Of a DNA stretch of 64,000 bases, positions 1 to 8,151 are shown piece by piece; the stretch's first letter is position 1, and the number at the start of each line of letters is the position of its first letter. The position numbers were made by a program, and so were the translations under genes. Below the pieces are notes generated by a model. It was not told the origin of the DNA. It saw only the letters and a list, made by a program, of their open reading frames with translations, and did not search any database. Source of the stretch: Spirosoma rhododendri. Lineage in GTDB: Bacteria; Bacteroidota; Bacteroidia; Cytophagales; Spirosomataceae. Location of the stretch: positions 1,998,501 to 2,062,500 of the forward strand of contig NZ_CP051677.1 in NCBI RefSeq assembly GCF_012849055.1, in the 5' to 3' direction.

Positions 1-347
1 TAGTCTGCGGCTGGCCGGGCGAACTGAATCAGGTGTGGACCAACCTGATCGACAACGCTGTCGACGCTATGCCCGATGGGGGTGAGCTGACCATCTCCAG
101 CGAAGTCGAGCATCATAGCGATGGCCTTACCTTCGTGCTGACGAAGATCGCCGACACCGGCACTGGTATTCCCGACGATATTCGCGACTCAATCTTCGAC
201 CCTTTCTTCACGACAAAGGAAATCGGCAAGGGCACCGGACTTGGGCTCGACATCGTGCAGGGTATCGTCAGTCATCACAATGGCTCAATAAAAGTTGATT
301 CCCAACCCGGCCACACCGAGTTTAGTGTTTGCTTACCAGTTGGTTGA
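1..347 (+). CDS. Sensor histidine kinase, C-terminal part (gene starts before the window)
   Basis: The reading frame is open from base 3 and has no start inside the window, so this is the end of a longer gene. It encodes the HATPase_c domain: N box [13 protein letters not shown]1 box DTGTGIP, F box FDPFFTTKE and G2 box GKGTGLGL are all visible, so ATP binding looks intact. The sensor and phosphorylatable-histidine parts lie upstream and cannot be judged. About 100 bases downstream is a gene whose product begins with a receiver domain. I infer that this kinase phosphorylates that receiver. Confidence 0.9.
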   Translation, partial: VCGWPGELNQVWTNLIDNAVDAMPDGGELTISSEVEHHSDGLTFVLTKIADTGTGIPDDIRDSIFDPFFTTKEIGKGTGLGLDIVQGIVSHHNGSIKVDSQPGHTEFSVCLPVG

Positions 348-354
348 ATGATTA

Positions 355-434
355 AATGATTGAGTGATTGAATGTGTTGCTCAAATTATCGCGACGGCGA
401 ATCATTTATTCTACCATTCAATCACTCAATCATT
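355..434. repeat. Intergenic inverted repeat, 20-bp perfect arms
   Basis: Arms at 355-374 and 415-434 are perfect reverse complements built on the words GAATGATTGAGTGATTG, with a 40-base spacer. It fills the gap between the kinase and the receiver/flavoprotein gene and ends 14 bases before the ATG at 448. The same vocabulary recurs at 56007-56094. Confidence 0.85.
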
Positions 435-447
435 CTACCATTATCCC

Positions 448-2109
448 ATGCGTCTCCCTATCATTGTTTCCATCGACGACGATCCGCAGGTGTTGCAGGC
501 AATTCAGCACGATCTGCGGCAGAAGTACCGTAAGCAGTACCGGGTGCTGGCGACAACCTCGGCGACTGAAGCACTTGAGTCGCTAAGCGAGTTGAAGAAG
601 AAAGGGGAGGAGGTGGCCCTGTTTCTGTCGGATCAGCGGATGCCGCAGATGACGGGTGTCGCTTTTCTGGCTCAGGCCCGCAAGATTTTCCCGAACGCCA
701 AACGCGCGCTGCTGACGGCGTACTCCGACATCGACGCGGCTGTGCGGGCGATCAACGAAGTACAGCTCGATTACTACATTGCAAAGCCGTGGGACCCGCC
801 CGAAGAAAAGCTGTATCCCATTCTCGACGACCTGCTCAGCGACTGGCAGTCGAACTATCGCCCGGCTTTCGAGGGGTTAAAACTTATCGGCTATCAGTTT
901 TCGCCCCAATCGCATGCGTTGAAAGATTTTCTGGCGGGCAACCTGTTTCCGTACCAATGGCTCGACATCGAAAACGACCCGCAGGCGCAGGCGTTGCTCG
1001 ACCTGCACCAGTTGAGCCTGTCGGATTTGCCGGTCGTGGTACTGGGCGACGGAACGGCATTGCCAAAACCAGCGCTGAGTGAAGTCGGCGAAAAGTTGGG
1101 GCTGAAACCAACGGCCAACGAAAGTTTGTACGACCTGGCCATCATCGGTGCCGGACCGGCCGGGCTGGCGGCTGCCGTCTATGGCGGGTCGGAAGGGTTG
1201 AAAACGATTCTGATCGACAAACGAGCACCGGGTGGACAGGCCGGAACGAGTTCGCGCATTGAAAACTACCTGGGCTTCCCGAACGGCCTGAGCGGGGCCG
1301 ATCTGACGCGCCGGGCCATTACGCAGGCGCAGCGGTTCGGTGTCGAATTTCTGGCTCCGCAGGAAGTAGTATCCATCCATTCGGAGGGCCAGTACAAGCA
1401 CATCCGCATGGCCGACGATACCGAAGTGGTGGCGCGGGCCATCGTGCTCAGTACGGGTGTGTCGTACCGAAAACTGGAAAACGAAAGCCTTGATAAATTC
1501 ACCGGAGCGGGTGTCTACTACGGAGCCGCGACAACCGAAGCAATCGCGTTCAAGGGCAAGCCGGTGTACGTCGTTGGGGGCGGTAATTCGGCGGGGCAGG
1601 GGGCTATGTATCTTTCCCGGACGGCGTCGGATGTGTACATCTGTGTACGTTGCCCCGATCTGTCAGAAACCATGTCGCAATACCTGATCGATCAGATCGG
1701 CGGTACGGCAAATATCCACGTGCTGGGCTGTACGGAGGTCGTCTCGGCAACGGGCGAGGAGCGGCTGGAGTGCGTAGCGCTGGAGAATATGGATACGCAC
1801 GAGCGACGAACGGAACCGGCGAGTGGTGTTTTTATCTTCATCGGTGCCAAACCGCTAACCGACTGGATTGAGATGGACATCATCAAAGATCCGAAGGGCT
1901 TTATCGCTACCGGCCGCGACATGGGTAAGTATGCCGAGTACAAGCGCGTCTGGAAACAGAGCCGCGAACCCTTCGTGCTGGAAACCTGTAGCCCCGGCAT
2001 TTTCGCTGCGGGCGATGTGCGGGCCGGTGCCATGAACCGCGTAGCGTCTGCCGTTGGTGAAGGCGCGATGGCCGTCAGTTTTGTACACAAGTATCTGGCG
2101 GATAATTAA
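448..2109 (+). CDS. Response regulator fused to a thioredoxin-reductase-like FAD oxidoreductase
   Basis: This 553-aa protein has three parts. Residues 1-125 are a receiver domain with acidic pocket D10-D12, phospho-acceptor D62 (SDQRMP), T90 and K113. Residues about 150-220 look thioredoxin-fold-like. From about 230 it is a thioredoxin-reductase-type flavoprotein with FAD motif GAGPAG and NADPH motif GGGNSAGQ near 377. Where thioredoxin reductases carry the redox CxxC, this protein reads YYGAATTEA, so it lacks the dithiol and cannot reduce thioredoxin in the usual way. The ATG at 448 is preferred to an upstream in-frame start at 364 because the earlier codons lie inside the inverted repeat. 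I infer that phosphorylation of the receiver controls the NAD(P)H flavoprotein. Confidence 0.88.
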   Translation: MRLPIIVSIDDDPQVLQAIQHDLRQKYRKQYRVLATTSATEALESLSELKKKGEEVALFLSDQRMPQMTGVAFLAQARKIFPNAKRALLTAYSDIDAAVRAINEVQLDYYIAKPWDPPEEKLYPILDDLLSDWQSNYRPAFEGLKLIGYQFSPQSHALKDFLAGNLFPYQWLDIENDPQAQALLDLHQLSLSDLPVVVLGDGTALPKPALSEVGEKLGLKPTANESLYDLAIIGAGPAGLAAAVYGGSEGLKTILIDKRAPGGQAGTSSRIENYLGFPNGLSGADLTRRAITQAQRFGVEFLAPQEVVSIHSEGQYKHIRMADDTEVVARAIVLSTGVSYRKLENESLDKFTGAGVYYGAATTEAIAFKGKPVYVVGGGNSAGQGAMYLSRTASDVYICVRCPDLSETMSQYLIDQIGGTANIHVLGCTEVVSATGEERLECVALENMDTHERRTEPASGVFIFIGAKPLTDWIEMDIIKDPKGFIATGRDMGKYAEYKRVWKQSREPFVLETCSPGIFAAGDVRAGAMNRVASAVGEGAMAVSFVHKYLADN

Positions 2110-2125
2110 ATGCCGGTTGACGGTA

Positions 2126-2245
2126 TTTGGTTTACGGTATTCAGTTTACAGTAGGCGGGCTTCATCCGTAATGCCCCCGTTTGCAACTGTTGATTACCTT
2201 AAGTAAGCCACCCGAAAACCGTATACTGAAAACTGTAAACCGAAC
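2126..2245. repeat. Imperfect intergenic inverted repeat
   Basis: Arms at about 2126-2152 and 2219-2245 are near reverse complements built on GGTTTACGGTATTCAGTTTA-type words, with several mismatches. It lies between the flavoprotein and zinc-finger genes and ends just before the ATG at 2249. A short relative using the same words is at 37727-37777. Confidence 0.7.
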
Positions 2246-2248
2246 ACT

Positions 2249-2512
2249 ATGTCTGTCTGCACTCATTTAGCCGCCCTGACCGAGATTATTCCGGCCCGCG
2301 AACACGTCTGCGAGGAATGCATTAAAACCGGTGACCGGTGGGTGCATCTGCGTACTTGCCAGAGCTGCGGGGTGACGCTTTGCTGCGATTCGTCGCCCAA
2401 CAAACACGCGACGAAACATTACCACGCCAGTCAGCACCCCGTCATGGCATCGGCTGAACCGGGCGAACGCTGGCTGTGGTGCTACATCGATGAGCAGATG
2501 GCGCAGTACTAG
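2249..2512 (+). CDS. UBP-type zinc finger protein
   Basis: An 87-aa protein that is almost entirely a ZnF-UBP domain. Cys/His zinc ligands are visible in CTHL, VCEEC, TCQSC, CC and the HATKHYHASQH stretch. In eukaryotes this fold binds the C-terminal Gly-Gly of ubiquitin. Bacteria lack ubiquitin, so the ligand is unknown. It follows the kinase and receiver/flavoprotein genes on the same strand, and I infer one functional module. There is no signal peptide, so it should be cytoplasmic. Confidence 0.88.
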   Translation: MSVCTHLAALTEIIPAREHVCEECIKTGDRWVHLRTCQSCGVTLCCDSSPNKHATKHYHASQHPVMASAEPGERWLWCYIDEQMAQY

Positions 2513-2603
2513 CCTATATGCGAAGACGTATATACTTATGCGTAGCTGAGTAAATAATTGTATTAACAGCGAACACCAACGGTAGTCAACGGGTTAACGG
2601 GGT

Positions 2604-3764
2604 ATGATTGCGGAACATACGCTTACGCAGCAGTACCTGCGTATCAGACACCACTCCGAAGCGATTTGCCGGGGGCTGGAAACCGAAGACTACGTTGTGC
2701 AGCCAACGGCTGACGTCAGCCCGCCGAAATGGCATCTGGGGCACATCACCTGGTTCTGGGAAACGTTTGTGCTGGTTCCGCACGCGCCCGGCTACCGCGT
2801 TTTTCACGAGGATTTCAGCTTCGTTTTCAACAGCTATTACGAAACCGTCGGTAAGCGCGTACTGCGCACTGACCGGGGTAACCTGAGCCGACCGACCGTT
2901 GCGCAGGTGTATGCGTACCGGGCGTATGTTGATGAGCAGATGAGCCGGTTTCTCGATGACGCTGAGCCAACGCCCGAACTGATTGCGCTGCTCGAACTGG
3001 GGTTCAACCACGAGCAGCAGCATCAGGAACTGCTCATCACCGACATTAAATACATTCTGGGACACAACCCGCTACTGCCTGCCGTTGAGATGCCCATCCG
3101 GGAAAATCCGACGCTGGCAACCAGCCCGGACGCCCATATCAGTGAAGGCATCTACATAATCGGCTATCAGGGCGACGGTTTCTGTTTCGACAACGAGCTG
3201 GGGCTGCACAGGGTATACCTCAACGACACAACGCTGTCGGGTGCGCTGGTGACCAATGGTGAGTACCTGGAATTCATTCAGGCAGGTGGGTACCAGCAGT
3301 TCAAGTACTGGCTGTCAGACGGCTGGGCGTGGGTGAAACGCACCGGCGCGAAAGCCCCGCTTTACTGGCACACCGTCGACGGCATCTGGCATACATACAC
3401 CTTCGACGGCCTGCAACCGGTCGACCCGGATGCGGCCGTGAGCCACGTCAGTCAGTACGAAGCCGACGCGTATGCCCGCTGGAAAGGCACCCGGCTCCCG
3501 ACCGAATTTGAGTGGGAAGCAGCCGCCGATCAGTTCAATTGGGGAAGCCGCTGGGAGTGGACCAACTCGGCCTATCTGCCGTACCCCGGCTTTACAACCG
3601 CCGAAGGGGCCGTCGGCGAATACAACGGTAAGTTCATGAGCGGCCAAATCGTGTTGCGCGGAGCATCCGTCGCGACGCCCGATGGGCATGCCCGGTCAAC
3701 GTATCGCAACTTCTTTCAACCTCACACACAATGGCAATACACGGGAATACGATTGGTGAAGTAG
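2604..3764 (+). CDS. egtB: Ergothioneine biosynthesis protein EgtB (sulfoxide synthase)
   Basis: A 386-aa, non-haem-iron enzyme that uses O2 to join hercynine to a thiol donor (gamma-glutamylcysteine or cysteine) as a sulfoxide. The N-terminal DinB-like half carries the iron ligands: WHLGH (H44/H47 region) and H136-x3-H140-x-E142 (HEQQHQE). The C-terminal half is an FGE-sulfatase-type domain (RLPTEFEWEAAA, WEWTNSAY, VLRGASVAT). The length fits the family. It overlaps egtD by 34 bases, so the two are co-transcribed. No egtA, egtC or egtE is next to it, as is usual for egtBD pairs outside actinobacteria. Confidence 0.95.
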   Translation: MIAEHTLTQQYLRIRHHSEAICRGLETEDYVVQPTADVSPPKWHLGHITWFWETFVLVPHAPGYRVFHEDFSFVFNSYYETVGKRVLRTDRGNLSRPTVAQVYAYRAYVDEQMSRFLDDAEPTPELIALLELGFNHEQQHQELLITDIKYILGHNPLLPAVEMPIRENPTLATSPDAHISEGIYIIGYQGDGFCFDNELGLHRVYLNDTTLSGALVTNGEYLEFIQAGGYQQFKYWLSDGWAWVKRTGAKAPLYWHTVDGIWHTYTFDGLQPVDPDAAVSHVSQYEADAYARWKGTRLPTEFEWEAAADQFNWGSRWEWTNSAYLPYPGFTTAEGAVGEYNGKFMSGQIVLRGASVATPDGHARSTYRNFFQPHTQWQYTGIRLVK

Positions 3765-4768
3765 ACGAAGCGCCAGTCGCCAGTCTGCCGCACGATGCCG
3801 CCGATACAGATACGCTTGCCGTCGACCCGGCGCTGGTAGAGGAGGTCCGGACGGGTTTGCAACAACAGCCAAAACGACTGTCGTCGCGGTTTTTTTACGA
3901 CGCTGAAGGGAGTCGGATTTTCCAGGCGATTATGCACGCGCCGGAGTACTACCTGACGCGCTCGGAGTACGAAATTCTGGACACGTATAAGGCTGAATTG
4001 CTAGAGCTGTTTGCCGTTGGCGACCGCTCGTTCGATCTGGTTGAGTTGGGCGCGGGCGACGGGTTGAAAACAAAAATTCTGTTGAGCCATTTCGCCGACG
4101 AGCAGGCTGACTTCGCTTATGCGCCGGTTGACATTTCTGCCGATGCGCTCGACGGGCTAGTCGCCGATGTACGTAGTCAGTGGCCCAACCTGCGGCTAAA
4201 TCCCCGGCACGACGATTACTTCAATGCGCTGGAACAGCTATCGGAAGAATCGGATTCACGCCGGGTGGTGCTGTTTCTCGGGTCGAACATTGGCAACTTT
4301 GCCCCCGACGAAGCCGTTGATTTTTACCGGCAACTGCACGACCGGCTCCACCCCGGCGATCTTGTCCTGACGGGTATCGACCTGCAAAAACACCCTGCCA
4401 TTATCCATGCGGCTTACAACGACCGGCAGGGCCTGACGCGGGCGTTTAACCTGAACCTGCTCCGCCGACTCAACCGCGACCTCGACGCCAATTTCGATCT
4501 GGCTGCGTTCGATCATTACGAAACGTATAGTCCCGAAACGGGCGAAGCGCGCAGCTATCTGGTCAGCCAGAAAGCGCAGACGGTACGTATCGGTGCGCTG
4601 GATATAGACGTGCCGTTTGCGTGGGGCGAAATTATCCACACCGAAATTTCGCGCAAGTTTACCCCCGCCCAGATCGAGCAACTGGCGCAGCAAGCTGGTT
4701 TCCGCGTCGTCACCTCCTTCACCGACTGCAAAGGTTACTTCACCGACGTCGTGTTCGAGAAAGTGTAG
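3731..4768 (+). CDS. egtD: L-histidine N-alpha-methyltransferase EgtD
   Basis: A 345-aa SAM-dependent enzyme that trimethylates histidine to hercynine, the first step of ergothioneine synthesis. The SAM loop VELGAGDGLKTK and the family signature FFYDAEGSRIFQAIMHAPEYYLTRSEYEIL are clear. Its ATG lies inside the 3' end of egtB, a strong sign of translational coupling. The first 35 or so residues are poorly conserved acidic sequence, and no later ATG offers a better start. A strong hairpin terminator follows. Confidence 0.95.
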   Translation: MAIHGNTIGEVDEAPVASLPHDAADTDTLAVDPALVEEVRTGLQQQPKRLSSRFFYDAEGSRIFQAIMHAPEYYLTRSEYEILDTYKAELLELFAVGDRSFDLVELGAGDGLKTKILLSHFADEQADFAYAPVDISADALDGLVADVRSQWPNLRLNPRHDDYFNALEQLSEESDSRRVVLFLGSNIGNFAPDEAVDFYRQLHDRLHPGDLVLTGIDLQKHPAIIHAAYNDRQGLTRAFNLNLLRRLNRDLDANFDLAAFDHYETYSPETGEARSYLVSQKAQTVRIGALDIDVPFAWGEIIHTEISRKFTPAQIEQLAQQAGFRVVTSFTDCKGYFTDVVFEKV

Positions 4769-4854
4769 TTTGGCGTGTTTGTGTAGCCGACCGGTCCAGG
4801 CTACGCAGACACTCGCTAGGCTACAACGAATCATACAATACGTATAAAATACAC

Positions 4855-4900
4855 AAAGCCGCGCTGCTGCAACATTGAGTTGTGGCAGCGCGGCTTTACT
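4855..4900 (+). terminator. Hairpin terminator after egtBD
   Basis: Arms 4855-4873 and 4879-4897 (AAAGCCGCGCTGC / GCAGCGCGGCTTT cores) pair over 19 positions with two non-Watson-Crick pairs and a 5-base loop, followed by a T-rich stretch. It separates egtD from the GH3 gene. Confidence 0.7.
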
Positions 4901-4948
4901 TTTACTGAAAAAACACAAAAGCTCACCGATATAACACTGTTTATCAGC

Positions 4949-7297
4949 ATGAATAAGTTTGTTTATCCGCTTTGCCTGAGCGTCCTGCTACCCGTTGGGA
5001 TGGTCATGGCGCAGACACCCCAGAAATGGACGTCGCAGACGACCGGCTCCATCGTTCGCGTAACAAATCCCGGCGGGCAATCGCTCGGTTATTCGACCGC
5101 GTCCGGCGTTAAGCTGCTGACCGTCGACGGGCTGGCCTTTAAAGATCTCAACAAAAACGGGCGTCTGGATGCCTACGAAGACTGGCGGCTGCCCGCCCTC
5201 GACCGGGCAAAAGACCTCGCCAAACACATGACCGTCGAGCAGATCGCTGGGCTGATGCTGTATAGCAAACACCAGCCAATCCCGGCGGCTCCGGGTGGCC
5301 CGTTTGCCGGTACCTACGGCGGGAAAGTGTTTGCGCAGAGTGGGGCCAACGTCAGCGATTTGTCCGATCAGCAAAAAGAGTTTTTAACAAACGACAATCT
5401 GCGGCACGTGCTGGTTACGTCGGTGGAAAGTCCGGAAGCGGCCGCTAATTGGAACAATAACGCGCAGGCGCTGGTCGAAGGAATCGGGCTGGGTATTCCG
5501 ATCAACAGCAGTTCCGACCCGCGTCACGGCACCCGCGCCGATGCTGAGTTCAACGCCGGGGCCGGTGGTACGATTTCGATGTGGCCCGGTTCGCTGGGCA
5601 TGGCCGCGACGTTCAACCCCGAACTGGTCCGGCAATTTGGGCAGGTGGCAGCGGCTGAGTACCGCGCGCTGGGTATTGCTACCACGCTATCGCCACAGGT
5701 CGATCTGGCAACGGACCCCCGCTGGAACCGCGTCAGTGGCACCTTCGGCGAAGACCCAAAATTGACGACCGACATGGCCCGCGCGTACATCGACGGTTTC
5801 CAGACATCGACGGGTAAGCAGGAAATCAACAGTGGCTGGGGCTATACGAGCGTCAACGCGATGGTGAAGCACTGGCCGGGTGGCGGTTCGGGTGAAGGCG
5901 GTCGCGATGCCCACTACGGCTACGGCAAATACGCGGTTTATCCCGGTAAAAACTTCAGTACGCACCTGATGCCATTTATCGATGGCGCGTTCAAACTGAA
6001 TGGCAAAACGAGCACCTCGGCGGCTGTGATGCCTTACTACACGATCTCGTTCGGGCAGGACAAAAAGTACGGCGAGAACGTCGGCAACAGCTACAACAAA
6101 TATATCGTGGGCGACCTGTTGCGGCAGAAGTACAGCTACGACGGTGTGGTCTGCACCGACTGGCTCATCACGGCCGACGAAACCGCTGTTGACGTATTCC
6201 TGACCGGAAAATCGTGGGGTGTTGAAAAGCTATCGCTCGCCGAGCGGCATTACAAAGCCCTTATGGCTGGTGTCGATCAGTACGGCGGCAACAACGACGC
6301 CGGCCCGGTTATGGGTGCGTATCAGCTGGGTGTGAAAGAACACGGCGAACAGTTTATGCGCGCCCGGTTTGAATTGTCGGCGGTGCGGCTGCTGCAAAAC
6401 GTTCTGCGCGTTGGCCTGTTCGAAAACCCGTATCTGGACCCGGCGCAAACAAAGCAAACCGTCGGCAAGGCCGATTATATGAAAGCCGGTTATCAGGCGC
6501 AGTTACAGTCGGTGGTGATGCTAAAAAACAAGGCCAACACGCTGCCGATAAGCAAGGGTAAAAAAGTATACGTGCCGAAGCGCTTCATCCCGGCGGGTCG
6601 GAATTTCCTCGGCATACCAACGCCCGAAAGCAACAACTATCCGATGAACGTAGAAGTGCTGAAGAAGTACTACACGTTGGTAGATACGCCCGCCGAAGCT
6701 GATTTTGCGCTTGTCGTGATTGAGAGCCCGGAGTCGGGCGGGGGGTATACCAAAGAAGCGGCAAAAGATGGCAAGACGGGCTACGTACCGATCAGTCTGC
6801 AATACCGGCCCTACACGGCGCAGGGGGCGCGTAACCCAAGCATCGGCGGGGGCGATCCGCTGGAAACTTTCACGAATCGCAGCTACGACGGCAAATCGAC
6901 CAAAACGATCAACGCGACCGACCTGACGATGGTGACGGACACCTACGCAAAAATGAACGGTAAGCCCGTCGTCGTGTCGGTACGGGTCAACAATCCGCTG
7001 GTGTTTGCCGAACTGGAACCGTCGACCAATGCGATTCTGGCCAACTTCGGCATTCAGGATCAGGCCCTGCTCGACATCGTGTCGGGCGCGCATGAACCGT
7101 CGGCCCTGTTGCCGATGCAAATGCCCGCCAACATGCGGACGGTAGAGCAGCAGGCCGAAGACGTCCCCCGCGACATGCAATCCTACGTCGACGCAGACGG
7201 CCACACCTACGACTTCGGCTACGGCCTGAACTGGAAAGGCGTCATCAACGACGCCCGCACCGCGACGTACAAGCGGAGTGTGCTGACGTTGAAATAG
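4949..7297 (+). CDS. Secreted glycoside hydrolase family 3 protein (beta-glucosidase type)
   Basis: A 782-aa GH3 enzyme that should remove terminal beta-linked sugars in the periplasm or outside the cell. Starting at ATG 4949 gives a clean signal peptide (MNKFVYPLCLSVLLPVGMVMAQ); the 23 upstream in-frame codons overlap the terminator. The N-terminal barrel has the family pattern (INSSSDPRHG, LATDPRWNRVSGTFGEDPKLT, MVKHWPGGGSGEGGRDAH), with likely nucleophile Asp in VVCTDWLI. The C-terminal sandwich follows, ending YDFGYGLNW without an obvious FnIII domain. Substrate is not predictable. A second, more typical GH3 is at 51639. Confidence 0.9.
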   Translation: MNKFVYPLCLSVLLPVGMVMAQTPQKWTSQTTGSIVRVTNPGGQSLGYSTASGVKLLTVDGLAFKDLNKNGRLDAYEDWRLPALDRAKDLAKHMTVEQIAGLMLYSKHQPIPAAPGGPFAGTYGGKVFAQSGANVSDLSDQQKEFLTNDNLRHVLVTSVESPEAAANWNNNAQALVEGIGLGIPINSSSDPRHGTRADAEFNAGAGGTISMWPGSLGMAATFNPELVRQFGQVAAAEYRALGIATTLSPQVDLATDPRWNRVSGTFGEDPKLTTDMARAYIDGFQTSTGKQEINSGWGYTSVNAMVKHWPGGGSGEGGRDAHYGYGKYAVYPGKNFSTHLMPFIDGAFKLNGKTSTSAAVMPYYTISFGQDKKYGENVGNSYNKYIVGDLLRQKYSYDGVVCTDWLITADETAVDVFLTGKSWGVEKLSLAERHYKALMAGVDQYGGNNDAGPVMGAYQLGVKEHGEQFMRARFELSAVRLLQNVLRVGLFENPYLDPAQTKQTVGKADYMKAGYQAQLQSVVMLKNKANTLPISKGKKVYVPKRFIPAGRNFLGIPTPESNNYPMNVEVLKKYYTLVDTPAEADFALVVIESPESGGGYTKEAAKDGKTGYVPISLQYRPYTAQGARNPSIGGGDPLETFTNRSYDGKSTKTINATDLTMVTDTYAKMNGKPVVVSVRVNNPLVFAELEPSTNAILANFGIQDQALLDIVSGAHEPSALLPMQMPANMRTVEQQAEDVPRDMQSYVDADGHTYDFGYGLNWKGVINDARTATYKRSVLTLK

Positions 7298-7387
7298 TAT
7301 ACCCTCACCCCCGGCCCCTCTCCCAAAACGGGAGAGGGGTGACTCTAATGGTGGATTATTCTACGATTTTATCACCAGTTCGATACC

Positions 7388-7744
7388 GTGGAAACAGTGA
7401 CGTTAGCTGTCGAATCTTATTTGTTTGAAGATGAAACTCATCAATTTCGGGCCATACCGTTTTATGAGTTATCTATTGACGAATGGGTTGTATATCAAGA
7501 TGGTAAGCCCAAATATCTGATCGACTTCAACAGACGCGATAAGCCTATTATCCAGTTTCTAAACAAGCAGCTTAGAGGGAGGGATGGTTTAGACAGTGTA
7601 GTCAACAAACTTGGCAAACAGTTTGATCAACATTGGACCACCAAGCATAACATTGATGGAGAAGAGATTGCTGATTCATGGCAGGTGGAACAAGTAACGC
7701 TTGAACTGTTTGATAGCATAGAAAATTGGGGTGCAATGAGATGA
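7388..7744 (+). CDS. Hypothetical protein, 118 aa
   Basis: I do not recognise this protein. It starts at GTG 7388 (another in-frame GTG is at 7397). It is acidic, with no signal peptide or membrane segment, and contains IDEWVVYQDGKPKYLIDFNRRDK and an acidic C-terminal half (WQVEQVTLELFDSIENWG). The DNA is visibly AT-richer than the GH3 gene before it and the cytochrome gene after it. It lies inside an inverted-repeat-bounded unit with the 54-aa gene at 7849, which fits acquired DNA. Confidence 0.6.
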   Translation: METVTLAVESYLFEDETHQFRAIPFYELSIDEWVVYQDGKPKYLIDFNRRDKPIIQFLNKQLRGRDGLDSVVNKLGKQFDQHWTTKHNIDGEEIADSWQVEQVTLELFDSIENWGAMR

Positions 7745-7848
7745 TTATTCATCATCGACGGAAGACCCAACTGAGGGAGGCTTTACAATTGCGTTAGCCT
7801 AGCTCTTTAATATAAGAAACAGATTTACCGTTTTGGTGCACATACACG

Positions 7849-8013
7849 ATGAAAACAGTTCAGGACCTCAATAACAGCAAAATGCCTGTTGTACGAATTG
7901 ATCCCTCGTTAGAGCAGTATCGTGACAGAGTGCTCTTCCCAAATAAATTGACCGAAGCCAACTCAATGCTGAAAACGGCGAAGATACCGGCTCGGAAACG
8001 GGGTGATTTCTGA
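7849..8013 (+). CDS. Small hypothetical protein, 54 aa
   Basis: ATG 7849 to TGA 8013. The product begins MKTVQDLNNSKMPVVRID, continues with DPSLEQYRDRVLFPNKLTEA and ends KTAKIPARKRGDF. It is hydrophilic with a basic tail. The MPVVRIDPSLEQYRDRVLFP segment looks like a conserved small-protein core and not random translation, but I cannot name a family. It is downstream of the 118-aa gene on the same strand, so an antitoxin-like or accessory role is possible but unproven. Confidence 0.5.
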   Translation: MKTVQDLNNSKMPVVRIDPSLEQYRDRVLFPNKLTEANSMLKTAKIPARKRGDF

Positions 8014-8079
8014 ATTTCTATTTCCTGCTACTGCTAGTCACCCCTCTCCTGTTTTAGGAGAGGGGCCGGGGACGGTCGG

Positions 8080-8098
8080 CCGCTGCCGTGAGGTCAAT
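8080..8098. repeat. 19-base tail shared with the 27.4-kb palindromic element
   Basis: CCGCTGCCGTGAGGTCAAT here is identical to 27578-27596. In both places it directly follows a GGAGAGGGG hairpin end and precedes a bidirectional terminator, so it probably belongs to the dispersed repeat. Confidence 0.7.
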
Positions 8099-8104
8099 CT
8101 CTAA

Positions 8105-8144
8105 AACGAAAATCCCCGCTGAGTCCTCAGCGGGGATTTTCGTT
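8105..8144. terminator. Bidirectional hairpin terminator
   Basis: A 19-bp perfect stem (AAAATCCCCGCTGAG / CTCAGCGGGGATTTT core) with A-rich and T-rich shoulders on both sides. It lies just after the stop of the convergent gene ending at 8152. Confidence 0.85.
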
Positions 8145-8151
8145 TATAGAA

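Larger units (their letters stand above)
7309..8071. mobile_element. Candidate palindromic element: 36-bp inverted ends around two small genes
   Basis: Ends at 7309-7344 and 8036-8071 are reverse complements with only two differences, and each end is itself a hairpin (CCCCTCTCC, 5-base loop, GGAGAGGGG). The two differences fall on opposite sides of the hairpin stem and compensate each other. Between the ends are two AT-richer unknown genes. A cargo-less relative with the same end sequence is at 27408-27576. No transposase is present, and no target duplication was recognised. Confidence 0.5.
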
